64,000 nucleotides of DNA from Chaenocephalus aceratus (Eukaryota > Chordata > Actinopteri > Perciformes > Channichthyidae). The translations under genes and the position numbers were made by a program. The notes beneath the pieces are model-generated. The model was not told the DNA's origin and made no database searches. It saw only the letters and a program-made list of their open reading frames with translations. Location of the stretch: positions 36,607,691 to 36,671,690 of the forward strand of contig CM043787.1 in NCBI GenBank assembly GCA_023974075.1, in the 5' to 3' direction. Below are positions 49,882 through 63,492 of the stretch, piece by piece. Position 1 is the first letter of the stretch. Every line of letters starts with the position of its first letter.

Positions 49882-51781
49882 AACTGAAGCAGATAAATAG
49901 GATACAGCCAACATGTTCTCGTCAGCAAGTCAGCAGGGTTGCTTGTTTGGTTGCTCTGTTTACACATGAAAAACAGTTGTTACGTTTGGTGGCACTCTTT
50001 TTATTATCTAACTCAAACATGCATAACTGGCAGATGATTCTACCCTCAGTCCTTTGTTTAGCTCCTGACCAGCTAGAGGGAACAAAGCAACTCTCATGCC
50101 GATTTCCACAAATTGCTTTCAGATGTAAAACAGAACATGCTGTCTGTTTGTCCCTCGCTGTAGGTAAAAATGTATTCCATACTTTCCTCTGTGCTATAAT
50201 CAATCAACTCGATGACTGTGGAGCTATTTTTTGCCCTCAGCAAAGATAAATTGCTCAACACAAGTTTACTCAAGTTTTGAAATCTGTTAGATGGTACAAT
50301 GTAACAGAGAATATTTTGATCTGTTTACAAAATGAGTAAGCTCTAAGACATTCAAAACTGAAAGCATGCCATTTCAGACAGCTTATAAATGTAAAATTAC
50401 ACAAAATGAATGCTACAAACTCTCATCATCCTTTTGTTCCCATTGAATGCATCCATGAATAATATTCAGCCCTGCCCTGGTGGCTGAATATGAACCATAA
50501 CTACTGTTTTAGAAAGGCTGCTACTGTATGACCTGAGAATTCATTTTAAACCAAGTCACAACAACGGTTTCTGTCTCATTTGTGTGAGCAACCATAAAAC
50601 ACAAAAGCACCTGTTATCACATGCTGAGGCCCCAAATGCAACATAGCTCCAGTTCAACCATCTGGGGATTGTATTCACACATAAAAAAAACAGGCACGTA
50701 CACACTGAGCTATGTCTGGATGACATCAACACAAAGATAGTGACGTCAGTGTGGAGCACCTTTCATATTTCACCCTGTTCCAGTCTGTCAGGATTGATTG
50801 AGGTCATTATTGTTTCCACACAATGTAAGTGTCTGGAGATTAAAGTGATTAACGAGGTATATATCTTATCATTTGTAACCTAGAATCAATGTTTTGGTCT
50901 GTCTGTCTGTCTGTCTGCTCCTCTGGATCTCTCCCCGCTGCCCGAGGCTGCCCAGCTGAAACAACATGGAGTGGAGGACATTTAAGAGCCGTGCTCCATC
51001 CTCTCTCACACACTCACACAGGGCCGCCAAGATCATAAGCCCTCCACTCATCTTCTGCCAAAACCTCTTCCTCGTGGCACGGAAGTGTCAGCTCTGTTTG
51101 ACAGCTGCTGTGATGAATTGTTTCTATTAACCCCTCATCGGCTTTTCAAAATGATAAATACAGAGACCCAGGGTGGTTAATCTGCTGGTATATCACCTGA
51201 CACATAATTGGGGAGTTAGGGGTCTCACCTATGCTGGAGTAGTAGGTCACCAAGGCAACAGGGAAGTCTATGGAGAGATGAAAGCAAGTGAGTGAGAGGG
51301 AGACAGGGAGTGAGAAAAGCATACCTGGTAAAAACGTGTTCTCATTTGGAGCCTAACATTGCTTTGGTGATAAGCACTGCAGATCGAAATGAGCTATTAG
51401 CTACAATTAGCTCATTAATGTTTTTGTATGCATGGTCCTTGTTCAAATAAATACATAACAAATTATTATTTGTTCTTTTGTTTAGCAACTGTTGCTTTTT
51501 CCACTGTAATTTACCGCAAATAATTGCCTGCTACTTATGATACACACTCTGCAACAACTGTATGCTGTTGCAAAACCGAAATAAATGTGCTGTGCTACAT
51601 ACATTTATGGTGGCATGTCTGTGGCATCTGCAACATCACAGCGGGTGAGATCATTACATATGTATTAGTGTGTGCATGTGTCTTCTTATTACAGACACAT
51701 GCTGTTCCTAACATTCGGTCTATATGCTGTAAAATGTATTATCTCTTGGATTTTCACACGGCATCTATTGCACGTCTGTCC
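49882..51781. other. No gene seen
   Basis: No recognisable exon or transposon. A short GTCT tandem (50898-50916) is present. Confidence 0.45.
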
Positions 51782-52063
51782 GTCCTGGGAGAGGGATCCC
51801 TCCTCTGTTGCTCTCCCTGAGGTTTCTCCCATGTTCCCCTTTAAACTGTGGGTTTTCGCTGGAAGTCTTTCCTTGTACGATGTGAGGGTCTAAGGACAGA
51901 GGGTGTCGTTTTTCTCATACTGATATTCTGAACAATCTGTGCTGTTGTATTTGCTGTAAAGTGTCTCTACTGTAGGCTATTTTTATTTTATGTACACCAC
52001 TTTGGCTCGACCAAAAATCGTTTATAAATGTACTATATAAATAAAACTTGATTTGATTGATTT
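51782..52063 (+). mobile_element. Teleost non-LTR retrotransposon 3' UTR fragment
   Basis: GGGAGAGGGATCCCTCCTCT, TTGCTCTCCCTGAGGTTTCT and GATGTGAGGGTCTAAGGACA occur in order, followed by TATATAAATAAAACTTGATT and a GATT-type tail. I recognise this as a common 3' segment of fish retrotransposons; the coding part is absent. Confidence 0.6.
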
Positions 52064-52192
52064 GTGCAAGAATATTGAGGAACATGCAAACAAGAAACAT
52101 ATAACAAACATACATAACAGTCAATTTCCGACAGCATATGTGTGTGATTGGCCTGCATACGATGGTGATAATGGTCATGTTGACACACAAAC

Positions 52193-52302
<110 letters not shown>

Positions 52303-52470
52303 CGAGGAGAGCAGATGGATTGTGAGAGGGTGATAGAGGAGAGAGATTGTGTCCTACAGGCAGATGGAGGCAGTGATGCTGTCTCTGATGACTGGGCCCC
52401 AGAGACAGGGGCCATTGCCTCTCTGTGGCAGCAGGCTCATACTCTGGGTTTGTTCTGCCAACCTGTAGAG

Positions 52471-52880
52471 CAGGGGTGTCAAACTCAAGGCCTGGGGGCC
52501 AAATCCGGCCCGCCACTTCATTTGCTGTGGCCCCACAAGAGTTTGCAAATAATATAATACGTTTATTATAAGGTCACGTGCCGCTTTACAGGAGCACATT
52601 GCCCATAAACTACATGTCCCACAATGCATCTCATTTTGTGAGATGCGCACTGCAATTACTTCTGCTTTCAGGCGTAGTTAATTATTATTATTATTATTAA
52701 GTTATTACCCTATCCGATAATAATCCAATGCAGAGGAAATATTAATACATTATTTTATATATATATATATCATTTATATTTATCTATGTATATTTATATA
52801 GTCTTAAAGTTACCACCGGCCCTTTGAGTGCAACCATAATTCTAATGTGGCCCGCCATGAAATTGAGTTTGACACCCCTG
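52471..52880. mobile_element. hAT-superfamily MITE (410 bp)
   Basis: The ends are CAGGGGTGTCAAACTCA and TGAGTTTGACACCCCTG, perfect inverted repeats bar possible inner mismatches. The element is bounded by an exact 8-bp target duplication CTGTAGAG (52463-52470 and 52881-52888). The 8-bp duplication and CAGGGG terminus are hAT hallmarks. The interior is AT-rich with TTA and TA runs and no transposase, so the copy is non-autonomous. Confidence 0.93.
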
Positions 52881-52888
52881 CTGTAGAG

Positions 52889-54883
52889 CATCTGGACAGA
52901 TGAGACCATTTTGAAGGTTATGAGCAACACAACACATTAGATGAGGCACCAAACAAAGCCTCTTTTAATAACCTAACTTGAAGATTCACACCACTTTAAG
53001 AGGATTTAGCTCTGTGTTTACATGAGAGCAACATATGATTAGTTCCCTTCAGGACAGTCTCACTGAGGAGTTCTTAACCTTTTCTGCAGCACTGGAAAGC
53101 AAATATTCTCTAAACGCGTTTGCCCAACAGAGGGCAGCAGAGATTAAGCATGAAGAGAATCAAACAGGTTTATCATCACACAGATACACTTCCTCCCACA
53201 CGTGCAAGGCCCTGAACAACCTTTAAATAAACACATGATGAAGGCCTGCATATGCTCCACAGTCTGGATGTGTGCTACAGATGAGTTTAAGTGCACATAA
53301 CCAGCATTATAATCACATTTTGTTATGTCTATATCTCCTTTCAAGGAAAAAGTACTGCATCTAATTATAATGTATCAGGACAACAGAGTAAAACAAGATG
53401 TCAAGAATGATACATTTAAAAAATACTGAAATGTTGTATTGGAATTATGAGTCTGATGGTCCAATCTTAAAACATGTCATTGGCTTTGTCAGTCTAGGCA
53501 AATTGACCAAATGGAAACACACTGAGACTCATAAAGAAATGACACCCAGGCACGTACGTGAGCTAAGGGCCGCTGGTGAAGGAAGGCTACAGCGCGTCCA
53601 GTCACACGTTCGCTCCATGTGACCTGTCTCTGGTTGAGGGGGGGTCAGTGAGACATAAGAGAGTGCTTTGGGATAGAAGCCAGACACACAGAGAGGTGTG
53701 TGAGGGGTCCAGCTACATCATTATTTAATGAGACCTGTTGTGAGTGCTCTGCAAAGGACCCAAAGGCAACAGGGCACATAGAGATGTAGCCACAAGGGTG
53801 AAATTTGATATGATTCAGGTTACCATAATTAGAGAGACACAAAGAGAGAGGGCATCCTAAATATACACACAGCATTCCCTAAGCCACACAGATGTGTATA
53901 CGAAAATGAACTTTCAGTATTTTCATGTTCACGCATCCATGAACGCTTCTTCGTGCCTGGTGCATCTCCAGCACCCATCTTCAGGAAGAGAGGCCCACTA
54001 ACAGGCTAACAGATATTTTACCTGACAGCAGTCACGTTTTGCTGAATCACTCACGCGCCCTGTCCTGCTCCCTAACAACAGACAGGGTTTTATTTTGGAA
54101 ATAAGGGTGGGGGTAAGAGTCAGTGACGTCATTCCTGGTGAAAAAGCCCACGATTGCCCTGCGGGGGTGATGATGGTGAGAACGGAGAATTGTGGGACTT
54201 GAGTCACCCAGCGCAAACAGGGTAAACAGTGAGAGACAAACCGGCATCTTTGGCTCCTGTTACAGACAAACTAGAGAGACACACAGATCCTGTTTAAAAA
54301 CTGTTCAGTATTGTTAAGGGTGACCTTTTTTTCTTTGCTGGTGAGTGTATTCTCTCTTTTTTCTCTCTGGCAGACCGCAATCCACTCTGAAAAGACACAC
54401 TAATGTACACACACAATGTATTTGTATGAACCAAAAAGCTAATCTAATTGGATGGTTTTACCCAGGGGACTAAAGTCTGTCCCAGAATGGATTGGGTGCA
54501 TATCCTGAAAAATGTCATGCCTAACAAACCAGCACAGAGCTTACACTCTGACGTTCTAATATTCTATAAAGCTTCCAGAAAGTTCAGTCAGGACTTTTTC
54601 ATTTACTCTGCTCTATTTCCCATTCATGACACATCTTAGGTACACAAGTTGGATCCTGTACTTTCATTTATTTATTTATTCCTAAACTCCAAGAAGCAAA
54701 TCCTTCCTATTATCCAATCAAGTAAGCCCGATACTACCGCTCCCCTCCCTTACATTCAACATTCAACCACAACCTTCCACCCCTGTCTGCATAGTTTTGG
54801 TCTGTGGCTGTTTCTCATGGTTATGCCCCTAAGATCCAACTGAGGGAAATATTAATACTATATAGGGAATAGTATTCTACACC
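52889..54883. other. No gene seen
   Basis: Noncoding-looking; a locally CpG-richer patch at 53550-53625 has no supporting splice sites. Confidence 0.45.
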
Positions 54884-55072
54884 TCAGTCCTGACCTCAAC
54901 CCTATCCAACACCTTTGAAATGAACATGAACACAGACTACGAGCCAGGACTTATCGCTCAACCTCAGTTCCCAACATCAGGCATGTGTGCCTAGACAGGA
55001 ACACATTCCTGCAGCCAGATTAATGTGGAAGGCCTTACCAGCACACTGCAATTACAGCATATAAGAAGTTCA
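54884..55072 (+). pseudogene. Tc1-type transposase C-terminal relic
   Basis: In one plus frame from about 54884 the translation runs SPDLNPIQHL, stop, NEHEHRLRARTYRSTSVPN. This is the conserved region around the third catalytic acid of Tc1-type transposases (usual pattern NPIE followed by LW). Here the catalytic Glu position reads Gln and the Trp codon is a stop. Weak nucleotide similarity appears to continue to about 55072. The rest of the transposase and the terminal repeats are gone, so this is an old, inactive fragment. Confidence 0.7.
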
Positions 55073-56188
55073 ACAATAACAACAAAAAGTAATGCTTTTG
55101 TATTTCCAAAAATAGACCATGTAGTTTATGTAGTATATATATATATATACAGTCAACTGATAGGAAGCTATATTTACTCTCTTTAGCACTATGGCTTTAA
55201 AACATTTACCATATTTTGCATTGCGTCCCAACAGTTTTGTCTGAGGAGAAAGTTCTTCAAATGTCCCCAATTCATTACCGATTTTGGCGTGACAGACAGG
55301 CCATTTTTTAGAGCGGCAGTGACGGACCTGTCAGCTGGGAACTGATGATGCTTGATGTTCCACTGATTATCTCGTCTGGTAACATGGTCCTTCAGCATGG
55401 GAGTGAATGTACTGGTGTGTGAGCTTTTTATTTAAGTCCCCATAGCCGACTAAGATGGTCTTTCTACCCGTTTGTCAACGAGATGTCTTCTGTTTATCCA
55501 TCTTAGGTCAGACTGACATGATGCAAAGCTCACGAGAGGGTGGAAACCATCTGGATGTGTGGATTATTTAAGAGTGTGCCTCTGGCCCAGTGTTCTCCAC
55601 TGGTGCCACTGCAAGAAAAGCACATCAGATACATCCAGAAGGACAGTGAGAGCATAGAGGTCAAGTGAGGACAGTGAGTTGAGAGGGGAAAGGAGAAGTA
55701 TGTAATGAACAGAATGGAATAAGAACCATTTCATTATTGGAGAGCGTTGAGAAGAGAGCATGGAAAATGAAAATAATGAAGAGAATGGAGGAACAGAAAG
55801 AGATTCAAAATTCTAAATAAGAAAGGAATTGCTTATCTAATCCTTTTGTTTTATTCAGAGCAATATCTCCCGCTGTATTCTTATGAAACAGAACTTTGGG
55901 GTTTCATTACAGGAGGCTTGGTAGACCTGAGGTCACGAGATGAGCAGGACAGAGTTATTAAAGGTGGACAGAACCGCCTCTACAGCTCTTTGTATTCACA
56001 TCACACACAGGACAAGCTAACTGCTTCTCAAGATACTTTCAACTACATTTCAGTTTTGCAATATCAGGCGTATACCATTTCATGCATATTGAATTGGGAA
56101 TAGCTAGGTGGATAGCATGACTGCTATTGCAGGTTAAACATCAGCAGGTGAACTTAGATTATACCATAAATGATATAATAGTAAATGC
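55073..56188. other. No gene seen
   Basis: AT-rich, with a short TA run near 55134-55149. No credible exon. Confidence 0.45.
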
Positions 56189-56388
56189 GAGGGCGGCTGT
56201 GGCTCAGTGGATAGTGTGCTGAACTTCGAATCAGGGGATAGAAAGTACGAGTCACTGCAGTCAGCATGTCGTTGTGTCCCTGGGCAAGACACTTCACCCC
56301 AAATTGCTCCTGGGGATTGTCCACAGTACTGAATGTGTGTAAGTCGCTTTGGATAAAAGCGTCTAACAAGTGACATGTAATGTAATGC
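56189..56388 (+). mobile_element. tRNA-derived SINE with L2-type tail
   Basis: The head GGCGGCTGTGGCTCAGTGGA holds a box A-like promoter (TGGCTCAGTGG). A box B-like AGTACGAGTC lies at 56244-56253. The body includes GGGCAAGACACTTCACCCC. The 3' part AAGTCGCTTTGGATAAAAG plus tandem TGTAA matches the tail of the LINE at 48650-49881, the arrangement expected of a SINE using L2-type reverse transcriptase. Both promoter boxes have drifted, so transcription is doubtful. Confidence 0.85.
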
Positions 56389-59300
56389 TTAAAGAGTAAG
56401 TATGTTGACATTTATGTAAACAAGTGATGCTCACTTATCCAGTTTAGCTTCATATTCAATCTCTATCAACTCTTGAGGGAAACCTCTCTGTCTCTAACTG
56501 ACAAATATTTACCAGCTAGTCGCTAACGTTGTCTGTTTGGTGCTGAACATGTAATGTACATGCTCTTTTTAAAGAGCTTTTTCGTTAAGAACAGCTTTCT
56601 ACAGCAGTTAAAAACTACACCGAGTGGTGGTGACAGTGAACCAAAACAGTAAAATGTCCGGCTGGAGAGCAAAACAATGAGCTAAATCTTGCTATAAAGC
56701 TGAGGGGAGCTTCAGATCTAGGAAATACATTTCAAAGTCAGATTGATTTCACATTCAATCTGATTGGGTTAATGCACATATTGGCAATATAGTAGTTTTA
56801 GGGAAAAGTATCATTGCAGTTTTCTGTGCCTTTTCCAGGCATTGCAGCAACATTCAAAAAAGGACATCTGTAACCCATGGGTCAACTATTTGTGACTCCG
56901 AGGAAGTTATAAATCACATTAGGTTTATCTGACTAACTTTGGTATGCAGCCTTGGCACATAGCCATTGTTTTGTTGGGAAAGCATTTCCTCCCTAACCTG
57001 TTTTCTTTACCATGTCTAAATATGGTGTGTTGGCATACTTCCACTGATAGCTCCATGTCCGGAAAGACCCCGCTGATAAAGATACGCCCAATGTAATAGG
57101 ATGGTTTGGTTATCTGTATGTGTGCTTATGTTTCTCTCTAGCTTTCTGTTGACCTACTAATAGTTTCACATGAATGGGACAAAAGCTAAACCTGCATCTT
57201 TTTCAGTTCACTGCACTTCCTGATGCAACTTGGGTTTCCACCTTCATCAACATTTCATGATCCTTTATCTCTCAGTGAATCGTTATAAAACTCTAAAAAC
57301 AACAACACGCTCTGCAGTCTTTGGATATTTCATGAGACACTTTCGCGTGTGAATATTTGAGCTCCCTTTGGCTTTCATAAAAAAAATCTAATAATTCCAG
57401 CACAAATCAAGAAAATGCATCACTGTTAGGTACAGTAGCAGCACCATAATCATGTATAGGATGAAGTACCTCAACACAAATATAAATATTATATATGGCA
57501 ATAAACACAGACAATTCTAAAATATATTTTGAAGATGAAAATAAAGTAAGGAGTCGGTGGGAGAAGGAGATAAGAATTGTGCTGTAAAGAGGGAAAGAAA
57601 GGAAAGGTGAGAGCAGGCTGTGTGATTCAGTCTGACTCCTGCCTACGTGATTTCCACCTTTTTGTGAAAGAGTGAAGGTGCGTGTATGAAGGAAACTGTC
57701 CTTTGAAAGTTCAGTTTTAACAGGTTTTGGGGAAAGCGACATAATGGTTGCTTCACCCTGAGGGGAATAAAGACGATGGATGTAAAAGAAGAAGCTGCAG
57801 TGAAATGAAAAAGGAAGACATTTTGGTGGGCTGTCTACGTCGACAATTCAAAACAACAACATTACTTTTTCAAAGTTGTCAAGACCTTTTAGCTAATTAA
57901 TTATTCAGATCCAGTGCTCACTGAGATGAGGTTAGGACTGTTCCCTATGCTGTAGCTCTACATGGCATCTGCTGAGTCAGGATTAATGTCATGTCACAGC
58001 ATTTCTCTAAATGCCCCACATTCAGTTTTCAAACTAGAAATCACGAGACCTATTTGTGTTACGACGACTTGACCACATTATTAGAGCTGTAGGACACACT
58101 TAGGATGAGAAGCTACGCAGGTGTGGAGAACATGGCTCTGTGGTTGCAGTTTAATAAAGCCAGACCCCGGAGGGAGAGAACAATCAAAACGTCATCATCA
58201 CATTACAAAAGCAGCTGTTGTTACACAGCATGACAATGTTTCCTAATTACCACGGCTTGTTTTTACTCAGGCAAGCACACAAAACACTTGCCTTTGTATA
58301 TTGACTGACTGGATTCACACTCGACCAAAAAGTCAAATATATAGAAAGGAGATCAAATGAAAGTTAAATGTTCCTAAGTATAAGTGAAATAAATCCACAG
58401 AAGATAAATGAACCACGTTGCAGGAAAAGCCAACCGTGAATATCTTGATTCCCTGCTTCACCACTCACTGAGAGCGGGTATTTTAATCTCTCTTTATCTG
58501 TATTCTGGGGATTTATTTCATGTTGTGCTTGAAGCTAACTGATGAGTAGCTCTAAGTTTAGAATTAAATTGGGATCTCACAGCAGATTTGTATTGACCGG
58601 CCTCATGGATTCACACTGACTGGTTTCTGAAAGCACTGGAATACAGAGCAGCTACAAACAGTCAGGATGCCTTCAACAGAACTATAGGTAAACAATGTTG
58701 AACTGAACTTCCTCTGACTGGGGGTCAACACATCACTCATCATCACTGCTTTAGGTTAACATGAAGAATAGGCAGGATTGTGTTTCCTAACACATAAGCT
58801 CCCAAATACAACACCTAAACAACTACACCTGCCACACATGCAAGGATAAGCTTCAAATGCAGCACATATCCATTGAGTTCCAATAAGTGGATAGGCTGTA
58901 AATGCATGTTTGTTGTGTTCCACATACAAAACTTCGCTTCACTTTCCATCAGTCAAGATCGCATTTAATCACTGTGCCATTATCAGCCATATCATTCAGT
59001 TAATGAAATAATTGGAGGCTTTGTCGATGTGCTCTATGCTGTGGCTTTATCTAATTGCCTGCCAGTTGGCTAAATATTTATTATATGAGAATGGCCTTCA
59101 CTATTTAGAGAGAGCTTTAGAGCTTTAGTAAAGAGATTGCAAAATTATTGTATTTTGCTATATTAATAATATGTATATTATTTGGACCACTAACACTGAA
59201 ATAAATTGAAATAAAAGAAAACACAAATAAGCTATGAATCTTAGAGGATATACTCAATGCATCGGTTGAGCATCTAAGATGTTGAAGTGCGGGGATATTT

Positions 59301-59578
59301 TTAAAATGTTCAGATCTAATATATGATTAAAAGACTACTAACAACTGATTAAAGTAAAGCTAAACACACAGCTGCATTAAGTCTGTCTAAAGTTAAATAT
59401 ATGCACTTACTCTTTGAGCCATGAGGGCATACTTATATTTATATGGTAGGGATACAACAACAACAACAAAAAGGTCAAATAAATGGTGTTATTTCCCATC
59501 TTATACATGCTGTGTATTGCACATTTTCTCAGCTCTCTTGCTTCAACCCCTCCCATTCCAACAACAGAAAGGGGGCGT
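56389..59578. other. No gene seen
   Basis: Unique-looking AT-rich sequence. Around 56470-56740 there may be an old dispersed repeat (blocks such as CGGCTGGAGAGCAAAACAAT), but its ends are not visible. Confidence 0.4.
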
Positions 59579-59717
59579 GGTGTCGGACTGTGATCAATTC
59601 AAGGACATCTCCGCAGCCATGACAACAATGGCGATGGCTGCAGCCCTCTGCAGTGTGCTGCTTTATGAATGGGCGCCAGCAGCAGCTGAGACGCTCAGCT
59701 GATCTAAGTCCGACACC
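59579..59717. other. Short inverted repeat enclosing a CpG-richer segment
   Basis: GGTGTCGGACT (59579-59589) and AGTCCGACACC (59707-59717) are exact inverted copies 117 bp apart. The interior is more CpG- and GC-rich than the surrounding AT-rich sequence and contains AACAATGG and TTTATGAA. It could be a regulatory element or a chance inverted repeat. Confidence 0.25.
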
Positions 59718-62700
59718 TCGGGAACACCCTAATATCTTATTTAAATTATTATAATAAATACAGTGGAGTTTCTCTAGATTCTAAGAGATGTGATTTATTG
59801 ATTGATTACCATTAAGCAATACAATTAGGATAGAAGGATTATAAAGGTTAGGTATTGAGATAACATTTTTGATAGTTTCGAGTCCTGGCAGAGTAATTGT
59901 TTCCATCACAAATGTCTTTATCAACCATTGTTTTAACAAAATATAGGTTGCATTAGAAAACTAAGCATTACATGTACATAAATGTATGTCACAGTTGTTC
60001 ATGCAAACATGGTTAATAACAAAGTTCACTGCAAGAGACAAAATAAAAGACAGCTCACAATATAGATGAACACAGTCCGATGACTGAGGTGTTGCAAACA
60101 GAAGTGGTTGCATAGAATACACAAAACAAAACTCACTGAAATACATTCTATGTCATACAATGGCTATACATACAACAGACGTGATTGAGGCTTTTCACAG
60201 TGAGAGAAAAGAGCAGAAGAAAGGAAAAACATCTTGGTTAGTAGCTATGCATGGAGAATATGTCATTTACAATGTACAGTGACGTTCAGCCGTAATCCTT
60301 TCCTTGTTCCCACTCAAAGTGCATTGGACCTGCGTTGACAAAGTCTGCTCAGTGTCAGCTACAATCATACGTCATTCATGCCAAACGTATCACTATCAAA
60401 GTGCATCTTGCTTTCCCTTTCTTGCACATATGTGTCCCTTTGTCATGTCTACAGTGCACATGTTTCCACCCGTTAGAAATCACATTATTTCTCCACAAAC
60501 TTGCATTCTTCCATCTTCCTTCATGTCTCTTAGTAACATTTGTAATAAGGCATTGCACGCCCATATTTGTGCACATGGGTTTCCGAAGTACTCATTTCAT
60601 TCAGATACACTGCTCACATTTTGGTACCTATTTTAGGGAAATTCTGCAATACCTTTCTCACAACGTTCTTTTGAGACAAATTATTGCATTGATTGGATAA
60701 CCAATATTACAAGCAGCCTTATTTTAACTTATATTTAATAAAGGTTTGATAATTAAATCTAATAGTAAGTGTGCTTTGGGAATTTGGTTGGGCACATAAT
60801 ATATTATTTTCCAACTTCACAGACTTTTACCTCTCGCTTCCCTCAATACTGCTTTCATAATGCTTCAAAATACACACAACATAGAATAGTAACAGGAAGA
60901 CATTCAATATGAAACATTAACACATTTACATACATATTTAAATATCAGTGAGATCGGATGCAAAATGTTACGTTGACATTGAGGTGAACATCGAATTAGA
61001 CCAGAAGCCGTTCGTTTTCTTTATGGTAGGGATGCACCAATAACAACAGCCGTGTTGGAGTAACCAGCCTAAAACTGGACACTGCTATCTTACAGTTTCC
61101 AAACTTTTGGAAACTTTAACCAGAGAGTCACATGGGATAAAAAATGGAGAAAGGATCATATTCCGACAGTCATTTATGTCAAGTAATCTCAAACTAATTG
61201 ACCGAGCAAATATTGTCAGGACTTGTTAAAACCCAACGTTAAAACCTAAAAAACACATTCTGCTTTGGCAGTGATTAATTGGTATTGATGCATCTCAGTA
61301 CCCACGTCAGACTGGATAGTTAATGCTTTCTGGTGTTGCACAGCATCAAGGCTTGAACAAAGTTTACATAGGCCAAAGCAGACAATATGCAAATACTGAC
61401 TGATTAAAAAACATAGCACACAGTAAGCTCTGCCGTGGCCAGATCTTTATATCCACAGTGTATTGAAATAAATAAAAAGCAGGTCTAGATGTGATAAAAG
61501 TAGAGAAAGCAAATATGAACTGAGTGCTGGCCACCTCTCACTTTGGCAAAACAATTCTAACAACAACAGGTATAGCTTCAGAAACCGTGTTGGATTTATA
61601 GACAAACAATACTGATGGAAACACAGTGGAACTGCTCCAAAAACTAAGTGGTTACAGGAAGAGTCTTTATCCCCATCCCAACAGGATGGCCTCATTAAAG
61701 GAAAGCTTCCTTCTGATGCCAAGATGATGTAAACACAGGACACAGAAGTGTTGTTCAGATTAAAGTCAGAGCACTGGAATTAAAAAACATCCCATCTGTT
61801 GTTTCTCTTGCTGAACTGAAATCAAGTTTCTACAATAAAACATAAATAATATCATACACCTCAAAATCAGCATGATGAATATTGACATATTATAGCCTGT
61901 TTGCCACAGAGTACATTATCAGAAATGGTCGGGAAGAAAGTTTGGAAGATTACCCGATAAAAAAAAACGTATGACTGCTGTTGTATGGAGATATCAGACT
62001 GGTTGTTTAACATCAATCCATGCATATGGTTTGGAAATGAAGTAATTTGATTACAGTTTGCCATCTAAGGATGGAAATATCAGGCTCAGTAGGTTCCAAA
62101 TATTTGGGGTTTAAGGAGCAGCTCTATTCTTGCACAGTGGGGAATGAGGATATTATCGAGTACCTTTAAAGCCCTGTAAATACAGTCATCCGTGAAATAG
62201 CTAATTTGTCTATAAACAACAGTGCTCTAAGAAAACAGAGTTACACAGTACGATAAAGAACATTAGAAATGATTACACATTGTGTTTTGATTCTGCAAAT
62301 TTGCAATAAATTTGTAAAATAATTCCTGTGAAAATAACATCTGTTTTAAAAACGGTCTACCTGAAATAGAAGAGAAAAGGTCTGCTAGTAATGAGGTACA
62401 TTTTACTTTGCAACCATTGCTACTACATTTATTTTCTTTGGTGGTACAAAAACCACACTCAAGTTGTTAATTCTGATCACAATACAGCATGGGATAACTG
62501 CATTTCATCCTTTATAAACACAGCGTTTATGATTTGATGGAATATGTTTCATGGTTTAATCATTAAATAAAACGTTTTCATAGTCTTGAACTTTGGTAAG
62601 GGTTTCTTGATTTTCAAATTTAGCAAAACAGTTATTCAGCAAAAATATAAAATGGGTCTGGGATAGATGCAAATGCTGCTGGTTTATGACTAAGTATGGT

Positions 62701-63492
62701 GTCCCTGGATCGAAAGCCTGGACACAGACTGATTCCCAAAGGGCCTTATTTAAAATGTAATCTAATGCTTTCAAGCCTGATGAAGAGAATACTGTACAAT
62801 ATTCAATGCACAACTTCCCAAATCATTTTTCCATGGCATGACAGTGGGAAATCATACATTGAATGTTTTAATAAAACAACCTGCCACTTCTTTCTGTCTG
62901 TCAAGTAAGACAATGTGGGTGTGTTTCTCCCAGCCTGCAGGAGAATGCTGGATGAATATGCACTAGGTTATCTTGGCATCCATATCAGCCAAGATGCCAT
63001 GCTTTCTGCTTCCCATCAAGCCAATATGAATGCACGCACGCAAGCATGCAAAGCAAACTAATTCAAACAGCTCCGTGCCCTCAACCATTTAACAGCTTCA
63101 CCTAACAGGGACTGTGATGCCTATAGTCGGCATTGCCTGGCACGTTTTTCCGTGGCACGTGTTTCTATATTACATAACGTGAACATGCTCTCCCAAAGGG
63201 CACCAAGCTGTAAAGAGAGCCCTGACATCAAGGCAAATGATCAAAGAGCATCCCTAACCAGGCACCTATCAAAGGCTTATGCTGTAGTATTCGCCACTCG
63301 ATCTGTTAACGCAGTGGGACAAATATTTGAATTATTGTGGTAGAATTTTGAGTGTCACAGCGATGGTCGCAGCATGTAGCTGGCAATGGCAGAAAAAAAA
63401 ACATTTAAAAAAAGCCACAGTCATACTTAAGGTTTCCAGGGATCAGTTACGCGCAAATTGCGCACGCAGTGTGCCACTTAAGACGACAAAGC
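59718..63492. other. No gene seen; 3' side of the PPP1R3-like gene
   Basis: No exon was recognised. If the neighbouring gene is spliced after its CBM21 domain, its remaining exons could lie here or beyond, but none is obvious. AT-rich throughout. Confidence 0.4.

Noticed and set aside
53398..53622. 74-codon plus-strand frame ending in a CpG-richer patch
   Set aside because: No splice signals, no recognisable domain and isolated position.
59421..59702. 93-codon plus-strand frame over the inverted-repeat segment
   Set aside because: Its N-terminal half is low-complexity (Thr run from ACA repeats); the interesting part is the noncoding composition, not the frame.
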